Assembly (NCBI GenBank): GCA_021613535.1
Contig: CP075492.1
Coordinates: 13,578,001-13,642,000 of the forward strand
Origin: Adineta vaga
Taxonomy: Eukaryota > Rotifera
Length of the DNA: 64,000 nt
Direction: 5' to 3'
Shown here: one piece after another, positions 35,429 through 45,721 of the stretch
Numbering within the stretch: the stretch's first letter is position 1
Layout of the letters: each line of letters opens with the position of its first letter
Translations under genes and position numbers: made by a program
Notes under the pieces: model-generated
Database searches by the model: none
Told to the model about the DNA's origin: nothing
Seen by the model: the letters and a program-made list of their open reading frames with translations, nothing else

Positions 35429-36481
35429 TTATTTAAAGATAAAAATAGCAAAGATTATAATAAAAATGACATATTTAGTTTTTGAAATTAGTTTTAATCC
35501 TAATGATGATACATTTGAGCCTCCTAATACTAAATAAACTTGTTTCGCAATTAATGTTTGCATTGCAGTTGTTAAATGAAATTCATCAGCAAAGATTCTC
35601 TTCTTTATATCGTTACATTGTATAAGAACTGTTGAACTACTTTCTGTATCCCAACATTTATCTAAATTTTCAAATCCATATAGCTTATAATCATTTATGA
35701 TTTTCGACATAAATGTATAACAATCAAATAATCGAATATTTAATCGACTATGTAACGTAAAATAAGTGTGATTAAGTTTATTTGCTAAAATTTCATTATG
35801 TTGTAGATATAAAAGTTTTGTTTCATTTGTTGTTTCTGATTGATAGGGTGGAAAACGATCAAAAGGTGGTTGATTAAATATTAGAAGATTTCTGACACCA
35901 AAAAAAACTAATATATTAATAGATTCCATCATACTTTCGACTGTTTCTAATGGTGTTATATTTGGAGCATAAAAATAATTATTAATTCCAATCCAAACAA
36001 CATATAACGTTCGATCAAAATCAATATTTTGATTGATTGATAAATTAATATAAGTATCTATTTGTTGACGAACACCTGGTGGTTTAGCATTACTTCGAAA
36101 AGAATAATTCTCCTTTATATTTGGATTATAACCCATAGTTGCTTGTACTAAATCACTATCGGTTGTTGCACAACCATAAGCAAAATCATGTAAAGTTGCT
36201 CCATTTAAATATTCTTGAGTAAGGATTTGATTCCACATAAGACCATCCGAATAACTACCATTGATATTAAATGGTGGAACAGGTGGCCATGTATAAAAAG
36301 ATAATCGATAACCATTACCTGTATCAGTTAACGAATCACCGAATGTTACAACAGTCGTATAATTCAAATTACCTATTAGAAATACAAGAAAAAAAAAGTC
36401 TGATATTGGTTCATTGATCTTTATCTTACCACTATTGATTGTTATGAAATATGTGGATAGAAAAATCCAAAATAAAAACAT
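35429..36481 (-). CDS. secreted GDSL esterase/lipase
   Basis: Exons 36481-36430 and 36372-35429. The 57-nt intron (36429-36373, GTAAGA...CTAATAG) has no stop and keeps frame; the spliced protein is 331 residues. A signal peptide (MFLFWIFLSTYFITINSG) runs directly into NLNYTTVVTFGDSLTDTGN, with the nucleophile Ser in block I. Block II is FAYGCAT, block III is WIGINNYF (oxyanion Asn), and block V is the Asp-His pair in ADEFHLT. The overall plan matches plant and fungal GDSL esterases rather than animal ones. It ends in a hydrophobic tail (KYVIFIIIFAIFIF) that may anchor it. It is convergent with the dioxygenase gene, 33 bp away. Confidence 0.85.
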   Translation of the reverse strand: MFLFWIFLSTYFITINSGKIKINEPISDFFFLVFLIGNLNYTTVVTFGDSLTDTGNGYRLSFYTWPPVPPFNINGSYSDGLMWNQILTQEYLNGATLHDFAYGCATTDSDLVQATMGYNPNIKENYSFRSNAKPPGVRQQIDTYINLSINQNIDFDRTLYVVWIGINNYFYAPNITPLETVESMMESINILVFFGVRNLLIFNQPPFDRFPPYQSETTNETKLLYLQHNEILANKLNHTYFTLHSRLNIRLFDCYTFMSKIINDYKLYGFENLDKCWDTESSSTVLIQCNDIKKRIFADEFHLTTAMQTLIAKQVYLVLGGSNVSSLGLKLISKTKYVIFIIIFAIFIFK

Positions 36482-37861
36482 TGTAATTCGGTAATTGTCT
36501 ATGTCAAATGACTGCGACGAAAACTTCCTGTGTTTAAATGACGATAAGCAAACAGAATAAATACGATCCTCTTTCTCTCGATGGAACGTGTCTGGTTTTT
36601 TTTCAAATTAAATAGAAATATCTCGGTAATTTTCTTTCCAGATTTAACATAGATTATAAAAAAAACAGTTCTTTATTATTTTGAAGGTCACGATCTACAT
36701 AAATATGTATGACATTATAATAATATTCTATTGACAAAGCATGCGAACCTAAAACATATTTTTGTCTGTATTTTCTTGATTAAGCGAAAGAAAGAGATTT
36801 TTTTCTCAATACGTGACATGAAAATGTCAAATATAATAATTGATTTTCTTTTTTCTCTTCTTCTTCTTCTTCTCCTTCTTCTCTATTTGATTATATAAAT
36901 ACATGAAATTGAAATCAAAGGTTTATTGATTCGGTCGTTTAATAACATCAATTATCAAAGTAATAAACACAATTGAATCGTATAGCAAACATTCAAATGA
37001 ACATAATCACTGGCGTACTAGAGTAGTACTCTCCTCTTCAATTAGACTCACTGAAAAAAAAAAGAGAAACAATTATACACAAGTTGAGAACATCTTTGGA
37101 ATTATAGTTATTGTAAAATGTCATCTATCGATTGGAAGTTTTCATTACGAGTGACGTACCCAGAACTCATTTCTTTCATAATGATGACATAAAGGAGGAA
37201 CAAAAGAATGGTATATATATATATAAATAAAGATCCTTTTTTTTGTCTATTTTTATCTGAAATGTATTTGATGATTTAGTAAACAAATCTCGACAAAGTC
37301 TTCAAATGCACGAAAAAACTTCGTTCAACTATCAATTATGTTCACAATCAACATTAAGACGTGTCTTTTGTACTTATTCTATTATTTTGTACTTTGAAGG
37401 GTAGCCTGTTTAAAAGAAGAATATGGTTTAAGCTTAATATGATATATTGAAGCATTTGCTCCTCATCATGACAAGAAAAATTATTCTCAAGCATTAGAAT
37501 CGTATGAAAATATATGGTGAGAATAATCTATGTCATTCGATTTAAGTTATTTCATGCTTTGTACTGATGACAATTAATGAAGGAAGGAAAGCAATAAATA
37601 TAAATTAATATTCAATAGTGTCTGTATATGATTGCCCGATAGAAATGAAAGGTTATTGACACAAACTTGCGTATGTGATGAATCAATCAAATTATTGTTT
37701 GATCAATACGTGCTTTTCATTCATCAATGAATAAGAAGTACTGACATAGAATTTGAAAGAGTATATGATGAATGATACATTCTGCTAACAGGCAAATCTT
37801 TGACTAGTTTTGTTTTTGCATATATAAACGTTATTTGTCTTATTTTTCGAGAGCATTCGAA
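36482..37861. other. intergenic with short CTT repeat
   Basis: About 1.4 kb with no coding signal. Holds a (CTT)n tract at about 36855-36882 and a short TA run near 37211-37222. Confidence 0.4.
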
Positions 37862-38470
37862 ATGTTATTCGTTAAATGTATGCTTCTGTTGCTAATTGTT
37901 GCTGGTGAAATCGATGCTAACAGTGGATCGTTGCGTGAATATTCTCTACGCAAGGATTATTTCAATGGTATTAAAGTAGCAGAATTTACTGTAACTGATA
38001 TTTCGAAAAAAACTGTTTATTATCGTATTGAATCGAAGTTTTCTTTCATGCCGAAATTTGAACTCATTGACTATTCATCAAAACAAGTCGTTGGTAATCT
38101 TGATAGTAAAGTAGGTTCAATTACACTTAGTTTACTCGATAGTAAAACTGGTCAACGATTAACTGGTTCGATGAAAGCTCATCTGACCTTAACAAAAGGT
38201 CTTCGATATACTATTGAATTAGCTGGTCGACAAATTAAAATGGAAAGTAACTTATTCTCTACTCTTACAACTTTTCGTGATGAATCACAAGATGGTGCTA
38301 TTCTAGCTCGATTTCAACGAGAATCTTTTTCACCTATCACCGCAACGACTTACGGTTTACAAGTATATTCCAATGATATACCCGATGGTCTCTATATGTT
38401 AGCTCTTGCATGGACAGATATTGGTAGAAGTGAAAGTTATACTAATGGTATGCTCAAATGGAAAAATTGA
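37862..38470 (+). CDS. secreted LURP-one/tubby-C-like protein
   Basis: 202 residues from ATG 37862, one exon. Signal peptide (MLFVKCMLLLLIVAGEIDA), then a beta-rich domain. Its strand pattern (LREYSLRKDYFNGIKV, VYYRIESKFSFMPKFELIDY, KQVVGNL) resembles LURP-one-related proteins, which have a tubby-C-like barrel. Such proteins are usually cytoplasmic in plants and fungi, so a secreted form would be unusual. The assignment is by pattern only. Confidence 0.5.
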   Translation: MLFVKCMLLLLIVAGEIDANSGSLREYSLRKDYFNGIKVAEFTVTDISKKTVYYRIESKFSFMPKFELIDYSSKQVVGNLDSKVGSITLSLLDSKTGQRLTGSMKAHLTLTKGLRYTIELAGRQIKMESNLFSTLTTFRDESQDGAILARFQRESFSPITATTYGLQVYSNDIPDGLYMLALAWTDIGRSESYTNGMLKWKN

Positions 38471-38727
38471 CTTTTCATATTTATTGAGAGCGAGTGAAAT
38501 TAGTTCGTAAGAAAGAAAGTTGTGTTTGATTTACTTTTGATAAAGTACTGAATAAACTATTCAACATATTCCATTCTACGTGTTATTCATACTGATAGAG
38601 AGTAAAAAGAAAGATAAGAATGAAAAGGAAAAAATTAGATATTTATGTTTATTCACATGCATATTAACACAATCATTCATAAAATTTTTTTTCTCCATCG
38701 TTGTAATAGAAGCCGATTATCGTGACA

Positions 38728-39930
38728 ATGGAATCTGAAGATATGAGAAAGCGTTTTATGGAAAATTTTACTGAAGAAAAATACGATAAATTCGTTGAAA
38801 TGATCAATGATGAATTACCAACTCCTGTCGGATTTCGTCTCGCTGAAACACCATTATTTCTCACTAATGAAATTCGTGAGAGATTAAGTCATGCTGGTGA
38901 TCAAATTATTGATTTTATTTTACGTCCAGATTTTAAACAATTAACCGAAAAAGCAATTCCAGATAAATGGCGTTGTGCAAATGAAAATGACCATCCGAAT
39001 ATTGTTACCATGGATTTTGGACTTTGGAAAGATAAAACTGATAAGATAGTACCACGATTAATTGAATTACAAGGATTTCCATCTTTACATGCTTTATCAG
39101 CTTTTCAAGAAGATGCTTATCGTACAGCTTATGATATTCCTGATAATTGGACGATCTATTTTACTGATTTTGATAAAACTCGTTATTTGAATTTATTCAA
39201 AGAAATTATCATTGGTTCACATCATCCTGACGAAGTTATACTCATGGATATCAAGCCACATGAACAACATACAGCAGTAGATTTTTATTTAACACAGAAA
39301 TATTTAGATATACCGATTGTTGATTTAAAAGATTTGAAACAAGAAGGAAGAAAGTTATTTTATGAACATGAAGGTCAACGAAAATTAATTAAACGAATTT
39401 ATAATCGTTTGATATTCGATGAAGTTGTTGATGATCCGAATATTTTCAAGGATAATGTTGATCTTCGACAAGATCTTGACGTTGAATGGATCAATCATCC
39501 TAATTGGTTTTATCGAATTAGTAAATTTCTATTACCAATTCTTAAAGGTGATTGTATACTAAAAACATATTATTTAAATGAAATTCTCGACATGATACCC
39601 GATGATTTGGAGAATTATGTTTTAAAACCGTTATTTTCATTTGGTGGTACTGGTATTGTTATTGATGTAACAAAGAAAGATATTGAAAAGATAAAAGATC
39701 CAGAAAATTGGATTTTAGAAAGTAAAATTGAATATGAACCTGCTTTTCAAAATGATGATAATGCGATGGTTAAAGCAGAAATTCGTCTAGTATATTTTTG
39801 GCCGGATAGAGACAAACGACCAATCTTAACAACAAATTGTACTCGATTAAGTACAGGTAAAATGATCAATGCACAACTAAATAAAAATGAACGATGGGTT
39901 GGTGGAACAATTTCATTTATACAATCATAG
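38728..39930 (+). CDS. bacterial-type ATP-grasp-like protein
   Basis: 400 residues from ATG 38728, no intron. A family-like block at about residue 110 reads VPRLIELQGFPSLHAL. The C-terminal third looks like an ATP-grasp nucleotide site: NYVLKPLFSFGGTGIVIDV (lysine and glycine-rich loop), then NWILESKIEYEP and MVKAEIRLVYFW with an acidic/arginine pair for metal and phosphate. Proteins of this outline are, as far as I recall, mostly from Bacteroidetes-like bacteria. ATP-grasp enzymes ligate a carboxylate to an amine or thiol. The single exon fits horizontal gain. Substrate unknown. Confidence 0.6.
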   Translation: MESEDMRKRFMENFTEEKYDKFVEMINDELPTPVGFRLAETPLFLTNEIRERLSHAGDQIIDFILRPDFKQLTEKAIPDKWRCANENDHPNIVTMDFGLWKDKTDKIVPRLIELQGFPSLHALSAFQEDAYRTAYDIPDNWTIYFTDFDKTRYLNLFKEIIIGSHHPDEVILMDIKPHEQHTAVDFYLTQKYLDIPIVDLKDLKQEGRKLFYEHEGQRKLIKRIYNRLIFDEVVDDPNIFKDNVDLRQDLDVEWINHPNWFYRISKFLLPILKGDCILKTYYLNEILDMIPDDLENYVLKPLFSFGGTGIVIDVTKKDIEKIKDPENWILESKIEYEPAFQNDDNAMVKAEIRLVYFWPDRDKRPILTTNCTRLSTGKMINAQLNKNERWVGGTISFIQS

Positions 39931-40227
39931 AACTGAATTATTTTATTGTTCTTTTTATTCTATTTTTTTGTATAAATATAATTATCATAATGATGAACTT
40001 AAATCAAACATATATCTAGTCCTTCACACAATAATACAAGGTAGTACAAGGACAACAACATAGAAAACCACACAACCAAAAACAACAAGAATGACTTCGA
40101 TGTGTGGAGACATCATTGTTGTGATCATTTCGAATTGGTTTATTTAGTGTTGAATTTTGTGTTTCTGAATAATATGATCTATCTAAATACAGAAAAGAAA
40201 CCGTGTAATAGAAACATTTTGCAAATT

Positions 40228-41085
40228 TTATTTACTATCTTGTAATGGTTTAGTTGGCTGTTTATATATTGGATTGTATGACACTGGTTCATAGAATATT
40301 GAAATTTGCGTTCGATTTGTATGATGTGTTGGAACTACATGACTAATAGTAGGGAAAGATTCTAAAAGAGGATATTTTGGTTGTGCTTCTTTGAGTTGAA
40401 TAATACAAAGTTGACCAGATTGTGGAAGAATACTTTTAACTACAAACTCTCGTGCTGCTGGAAGAAGAATTTCATCTTCACGTCTAAAATATGAATGCTG
40501 TCGAATATCCTTGCCATTTTCACATTCAATAGTAAATAATGTACGAGCACCTGTTGAACCAAGAAATGCTTCATTATTTAGAACATCCATTGTTGATGTA
40601 CACGAACTAAAGCCCCACCAAACGATATGTTCTCCTTTGCGGTAGCGGTCTCTTTGATCATTTTTCACACCACGATAAACTGTTTGTATTTTTGAAGGAA
40701 GTAGAGAAAGTGCTGTAAATAATAATTTTAAATATAAAAGCCATGGTTTTAAATTTTGACGATCTGCTGTACGAAGAACTCTATTTAATGAATAATAAAC
40801 ACTAGTTTCTCGTGGTTCCCATTCAAGTGTGTAAAGCATTACAGCACCTGATAAATCTATCGTAAGATTATCGGGTGGTGGTCTTAGACATCTTTGTTTA
40901 GCAGTATAAGCCATTTGACGAACTTCTGGAATAAATGGAGTAAGAGGTTGTACAGCTTCTTCAAGTGAAACAAGGGGCATTCGATCATAGCCTCGAATGG
41001 GTGTCATCATCACTAAAGGTTCTTCATTTACATCCATAAACCGTTGGCATTTGCTAGATAGATCATTGCTAGTTAACGTGAACAT
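40228..41085 (-). CDS. arginine-type mono-ADP-ribosyltransferase
   Basis: 285 residues, ATG at 41085, no intron. The R-S-E signature is complete: Arg138 in TVYRGVK, Ser161 in GFSSCTST, and Glu203-x-Glu205 in RREDEILLPA. A helical region precedes the catalytic core (SVYYSLNRVLR, about residues 95-105), and a short proline-rich tail follows. No signal peptide, so it probably acts in the cytosol. It is a second, TPR-less member beside the ART-TPR gene at 12673-15750. R-S-E ARTs modify arginine. They may serve in defence, stress or signalling, but nothing here shows which. Confidence 0.85.
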   Translation of the reverse strand: MFTLTSNDLSSKCQRFMDVNEEPLVMMTPIRGYDRMPLVSLEEAVQPLTPFIPEVRQMAYTAKQRCLRPPPDNLTIDLSGAVMLYTLEWEPRETSVYYSLNRVLRTADRQNLKPWLLYLKLLFTALSLLPSKIQTVYRGVKNDQRDRYRKGEHIVWWGFSSCTSTMDVLNNEAFLGSTGARTLFTIECENGKDIRQHSYFRREDEILLPAAREFVVKSILPQSGQLCIIQLKEAQPKYPLLESFPTISHVVPTHHTNRTQISIFYEPVSYNPIYKQPTKPLQDSK

Positions 41086-42611
41086 GATGAGAAAAAACTT
41101 AGTTATATCTGAAATTTATATTCGTAGACTAAAAATTGAAAATATTCACGATAATATACAGAAATGATTAGAGAAATGAATATTAAAATATTCATATCTA
41201 CCTATTTGGTTTGTGTCTCGATCTAGATATTTGGATTACCGGACCTTCGCCAATACGACTGTTTCATTCAACTAACTTTTGCATAAAAAATATACAAAGT
41301 TTTGTACTCACTATCAAAATCAATACCACGATTGTTTACCAGTTGTAGTTCTGAATCAGTTTTATGAGCGGTAAAAGTTAAAACTTTTAATAGATCTTTC
41401 CATAACAGCTCAAACTGCGGTCACTAACCTTTTCTGAAAAAAAGAATTAATTCGTCACGGTAGTATGTATTTCTGCCATCTGTTCGGTAATACTTGACTA
41501 CTATTGTTCGTCACTATCTATTTTTATGCTTATGTACTTCTTGTTAAAATCAAACAGTAAACTTTCAATAATTTCAAAACTAATGCTTATTAGTTTAGGG
41601 TAACTATGATCTGTACAATCTTATGTATCGGCGTAGTCATGACTATTCGTATATAAACGCATTTTATTTTGGTATAATCGTACTTAGAGAAACGTATCGA
41701 TTTTCATCAGAATTGCGAGATGAGAAACCTAAGAAATAGTTTTTTTCCTAGAAAAACTATGAATGTAATCATCTGCAGCAACAATTAGTATTATATAGTC
41801 TGAGTTATTGCTATAGTTAAGTTGGAAAATACCATAAAGAATCAATTAGAAAGTTAAAGTTGATGAGTTTTTTACTACTCAGACAAAAAAAAAGAGTAAA
41901 GAAATGAATCATTTGACGCGTAACAATACACATTTTAACGTAAAAAACTACTCTGTTTTTCCGAAAAATACTGTAAAATAATTATCCGAACAAGTTTTCT
42001 TTTGGTTGATAAAAAAAGAATATTTTTTTAATCGTTAAAGTTTGTATATTTTACATCGAGCACGTGAAGTATTTTGTAGTACATCAAATAAGACAAAAGT
42101 TCTATTTACGATATTCTATTTCTTTCTCTCAACTATTCCATTCGGTATTTTGCTTGTGCAACGGTTCCATTTGTTGCAAAGTTAACAAAATGAAATTAAT
42201 AGTACTGAAAAGGTGTCTGTTTGGAGAGTTTCAGAATTATAAAAGTTATCTACACAGCATCATTTCAAAATATTTTGGAGCAAGTGAATTTAAATGAATA
42301 TATTCGAACGACAAAAACTACTAGCTTGACATAGACATTCTGAAGATGGATTTTGTGTCGCATTTTCATCAAGATGACACTGATAAGAACTGGTGTTTTG
42401 TTAGTGAAGGAAAAAACACTGATATCAACATTTTTTCTTTTCTATTCCATTGTTTTACATCAACAAAGAGAAATTAAAAGTAAAGTGAAGATATCTATTT
42501 CATTTCATTCTATTGAATTTATAGTTTAGCATCCCAGACGTGCTTTTCCACTTATCGATTTTCTAACTCTTATTGACGAAATCATTCATAACGATCGATT
42601 CTTAAAGAAAA
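41086..42611. other. intergenic, no gene seen
   Basis: About 1.5 kb of stop-rich sequence between divergent genes; the open frame at 42064-42297 has no recognisable motif. Confidence 0.4.
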
Positions 42612-43827
42612 ATGACGCTTGAAGTCGTTCCTGAAGATGGTAACTTAAAATTTTATGGTAAGAGAAAAATTCTTGAAATTGAAATTGTAAAAGCATAATT
42701 CATCCGTAATGATCTATTTTAAGGCCCATTCAATGTAGTTTCGATAACGAAAATAACTTTATTCAATAAGGGCAATGATCGTCTTATTTTTAAGATAAAA
42801 ACAACAGCACCGAAACGTTATTGTGTTAAACCAAATACAGGATTTCTTGACCCAAACACGAGCACCACTGTTCAAAGTATGCCTATATTTTCTTTTTCAA
42901 CCATTAAATGTTTCGTCTAGTTATCCTGCAGCCAGCACGCCCTAATAATCAAAATAATGAATTTGTTAATCATAAATTTATGTTGCAATGGTCTGTGGTA
43001 CCTAGAGATTATGACGGTGATGAAAATAGTTTTGTAAGTAAATATGTTATTGTATGATATGTTATTTCTCTGTTTCTATTCATTAGTGGGAACAATATAT
43101 ATCAAAATCCCATTGTATACAGGATAAAGATGCGTTGTGTTTTTGTTGATGGTCGCTTGGAAAATAAAGAAGTAAATATCTGATTCCGACATATTTTATT
43201 CAATGACAGGAAATATTTTCTGTTTTTACGTTTTAGACTCAAACTGATGCACATCAAGAAACTCCAGTGTTAACAACAAAAATAGATTTTCTTGATTCTG
43301 ACCGTGTAGTTGACGGTCCACCTGAACCAGAACTTTTATGTTCAATTTGTCAGAATGTTTTATGGAAACCTGTTGCTTGTATAACCTGTGAAAATGCTTT
43401 TTGTTCAAAATGTATTCACATGTGGATTGAACGGTTAGATGTGAGTTGTCAAACAACTTGTCCTTTCAAATGTAATTTCAACAAAAAACGAGCACCACCT
43501 ATTCTCAACAGCCTTCTATCCAAACTTAAGATTTATTGTGTGTATCGCGACAATGGTTGTCAACAAATACTCAACTATGACGTTTTAGAGAATCATCAAC
43601 AAACTTGTGACTATAAAGATATAGTGTGTCCTGTTTGTCAGATGTGTATAACAAAACAGGACCCTACCAATACTGTACATGACATTCGTCAGTGTTTCGC
43701 TGGTATAAAAAATACACAAACTGTTGGTCAGATCCAAGCACAATTGACTATGCTATTGGATATTATTGATCACCAAAAGAAACACATTCAGACTCTTGAA
43801 AATCGACTCAATAGCTCAACAGAATAA
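42612..43827 (+). CDS. VAP-type MSP domain fused to RING and TRAF-type zinc finger (one frameshift)
   Basis: Exons 42612-42657, 42724-42876, 42921-43033, 43087-43171, 43237-43827; introns 44-66 nt, GT-AG. Residues 1-104 are a near-textbook VAP/MSP domain: NLKFYGPFNVVSITKITLFN, KIKTTAPKRYCVKPNTGFLD and HKFMLQW, including residues used to hold FFAT motifs. Exon 4 starts like VAP (tryptophan-led WEQYISKS) and ends KMRCVF, but in a different frame, so one base is out of step near 43090-43125. All exons total 988 nt, one over a multiple of three. Exon 5 encodes a RING-like motif (CSICQNVL, TCENAFCSKC), where the usual histidine ligand is Asn, then TRAF-type zinc fingers and a coiled coil. It would link ER-contact-site binding with ubiquitin transfer. 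Confidence 0.65.
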
Positions 43828-44051
43828 ACTGTATTTTTGAAATCTTCTCTTTTTGTATTTTGCGAAATTCTTATATTTTATTTAAGAAAAACAAACAAGT
43901 ACATGATGACAGATCATATTTGCTGCTTAGTCTATGTGTCATAAATTTTGTTCCAAAATATATATCTAAAGACGACGAGGACAAATTACTCCACTAGAAT
44001 AGCTAATATTGAATTTATTTGATTTTTAATCGTTAGATGATATTTGAAAAT

Positions 44052-44775
44052 TTCACACATAGGTAATAGGCCAGATCTCATGGCGATAAAAGCTCATAAG
44101 GGAAAAACTGAAGCTATTGTAGCAGCAGCGGGCGTGAAAGTACCTTTTGGTAAAGTACTTCATCGCAAGGAGATGTACCAACGATTTCACCGCCATGAAT
44201 TGTGAAACCTGCTAGTACTGATAATTCTTTAGAAGTATTTCTAGTCAAAGATGTCGGTAATTATGATGCAGCATTGAATTAGAAAGCATTTGAACATGGA
44301 GATGAAGTTATTGTCGAAATATCTATTAAACCTGGTCGAGAAGTTCGATGCAGCATTATTGTCAGAAATGAACAAATGATTGGTTTACTACTTGAAGAAT
44401 ATCTATAGTTGATCATAATAAAAGACCCATTCGTACCTATGCTGAAAAGTTTCCAATTGTAGATAACGATGATAAACTTCATGGTTAGACGACAAGTGAT
44501 ATTAAAACATATTGGATCACGGATTCTAATGATCCAATCACTGAAAAAGTTCAGGAAACAGCATAGAAATGTCATATGGTTTTAGGTTGTCGTCACTATA
44601 TTATGCATGATATTCGTATTGATCCTCAAGGAGAACCATGGTTTTTGGAAGCCGGTTTATATTGTTCTTTTGGATACGGAAGTGGTATTCCTCATATTGT
44701 AAAAGCAGCTGGAATAACTTTAGATGAATTATTCGCTATGATGGTTAAAGAAGCTTTGAAGTCTACTGAATGATT
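44052..44775 (+). pseudogene. ddl-like: D-alanine-D-alanine ligase-like ATP-grasp remnant
   Basis: Homology to bacterial Ddl can be followed across frames. An N-part reads KGKTEAIVAAAGVKVPFGKV. A middle reads VKPASTDNSLEV, VGNYDAAL, then a stop, KAFEHGDEVIVE, and PGREVRC. The C-terminal part reads IRIDPQGEPWFLEAGLYCSF and GSGIPHIVKAAGITLDE. There are in-frame TAGs at 44279, 44486 and 44564, a TGA at 44202, and a TAG at 44407. This is a clearly dead copy. Ddl joins two D-alanines for bacterial peptidoglycan. A bacterial-derived Ddl has been reported in Adineta vaga, so this is likely the remains of that horizontally gained family. Confidence 0.75.
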
Positions 44776-44863
44776 TTTTTTTCCTATTTTTTTTTCAAAT
44801 AAAAACCTCTCCTACAACTACGATTAATTTTAGCTCTAATAGATATATTATTTATCATTTTAG

Positions 44864-45700
44864 ATGACTCATGTCGATGTATCTGATTTCTTATCAAGTC
44901 TAAAATCTATCAATATTTATGATCGATTGAAAATTCTCGGTTTGAAAACCACCGATCTACAATCCAAATGTAAAACGAATATTAATCTCAGGTGGAGGGT
45001 TGGCAAAAGCATTAGAATTAGCTCGTTTATTATACGGGGCTGGTCGTTGCATTTACTGCTCATTGATTTTCTCGTTAAAGAAGCATTATCACCATTCAAT
45101 TCTGAAACTGTTCAAGACAGCCTAGAAAATACACAGATGTTGAGTGACAAGTATCTATTTGCCGATCGAATTCATTCATTAGGTTTGACAACGCCGAAAA
45201 CATACAAAATCATAAATCCTCAACAAGTTCTTGATTTCGACTTTTCTAAAGAACGTTCTCAATTCATTCTGAAAAGTATTTTAGGCAATAATATAACACG
45301 ATGGGATCTACTTAAATTGCCTTGCCAAACTCGACAACAAAAAATGCTTATGTTAATAGTTTAACAATTAATGAACATTTTCCATGGATTCTATAAGAAT
45401 GTATTCCCGATAAAGAATATTGTACATACAGACTATTTATAATGAAGAAGTAAGATTATATACTTGTTGTCAATCATCGTTTGATTTCATTGAGAGCAAC
45501 GAAAATGGTCGACCGTATGCAACTGCTCGTGAAATCTATTGAAAGTGAAATCAATTAAAGATTTATATTGTCAACTAAGTATATTTGTTCGTGGCGAAGA
45601 AGGAATCTGTTCTGTTGAAGATCCACTTCCCTTTCTTCTACATCATACAATCCCTTTAACAAAACAATTTAAATCTTCAAATAGTTTATTCTCTTCTCTC
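44864..45700 (+). pseudogene. second decayed ATP-grasp gene (fungal/bacterial-type)
   Basis: Opens MTHVDVSDFLSSLKS, then needs a frame change at about 44970 to read ILISGGGLAKALELARLLYG, a nucleotide-fold start common in ATP-grasp enzymes. It returns to the first frame for LTTPKTYKIINPQQVLDFDF and SQFILKSILGNN. After 45361 pieces continue as EHFPWIL, then a stop, KEYCTYRLFI, and later VRGEEGICSVEDPLPFLLHH. Several frameshifts and stops show decay. It is the third ATP-grasp-like locus in 7 kb. The substrate of the living relatives is unknown to me. Confidence 0.5.
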
Positions 45701-45721
45701 TTTCATATGTAACTTATTGTT

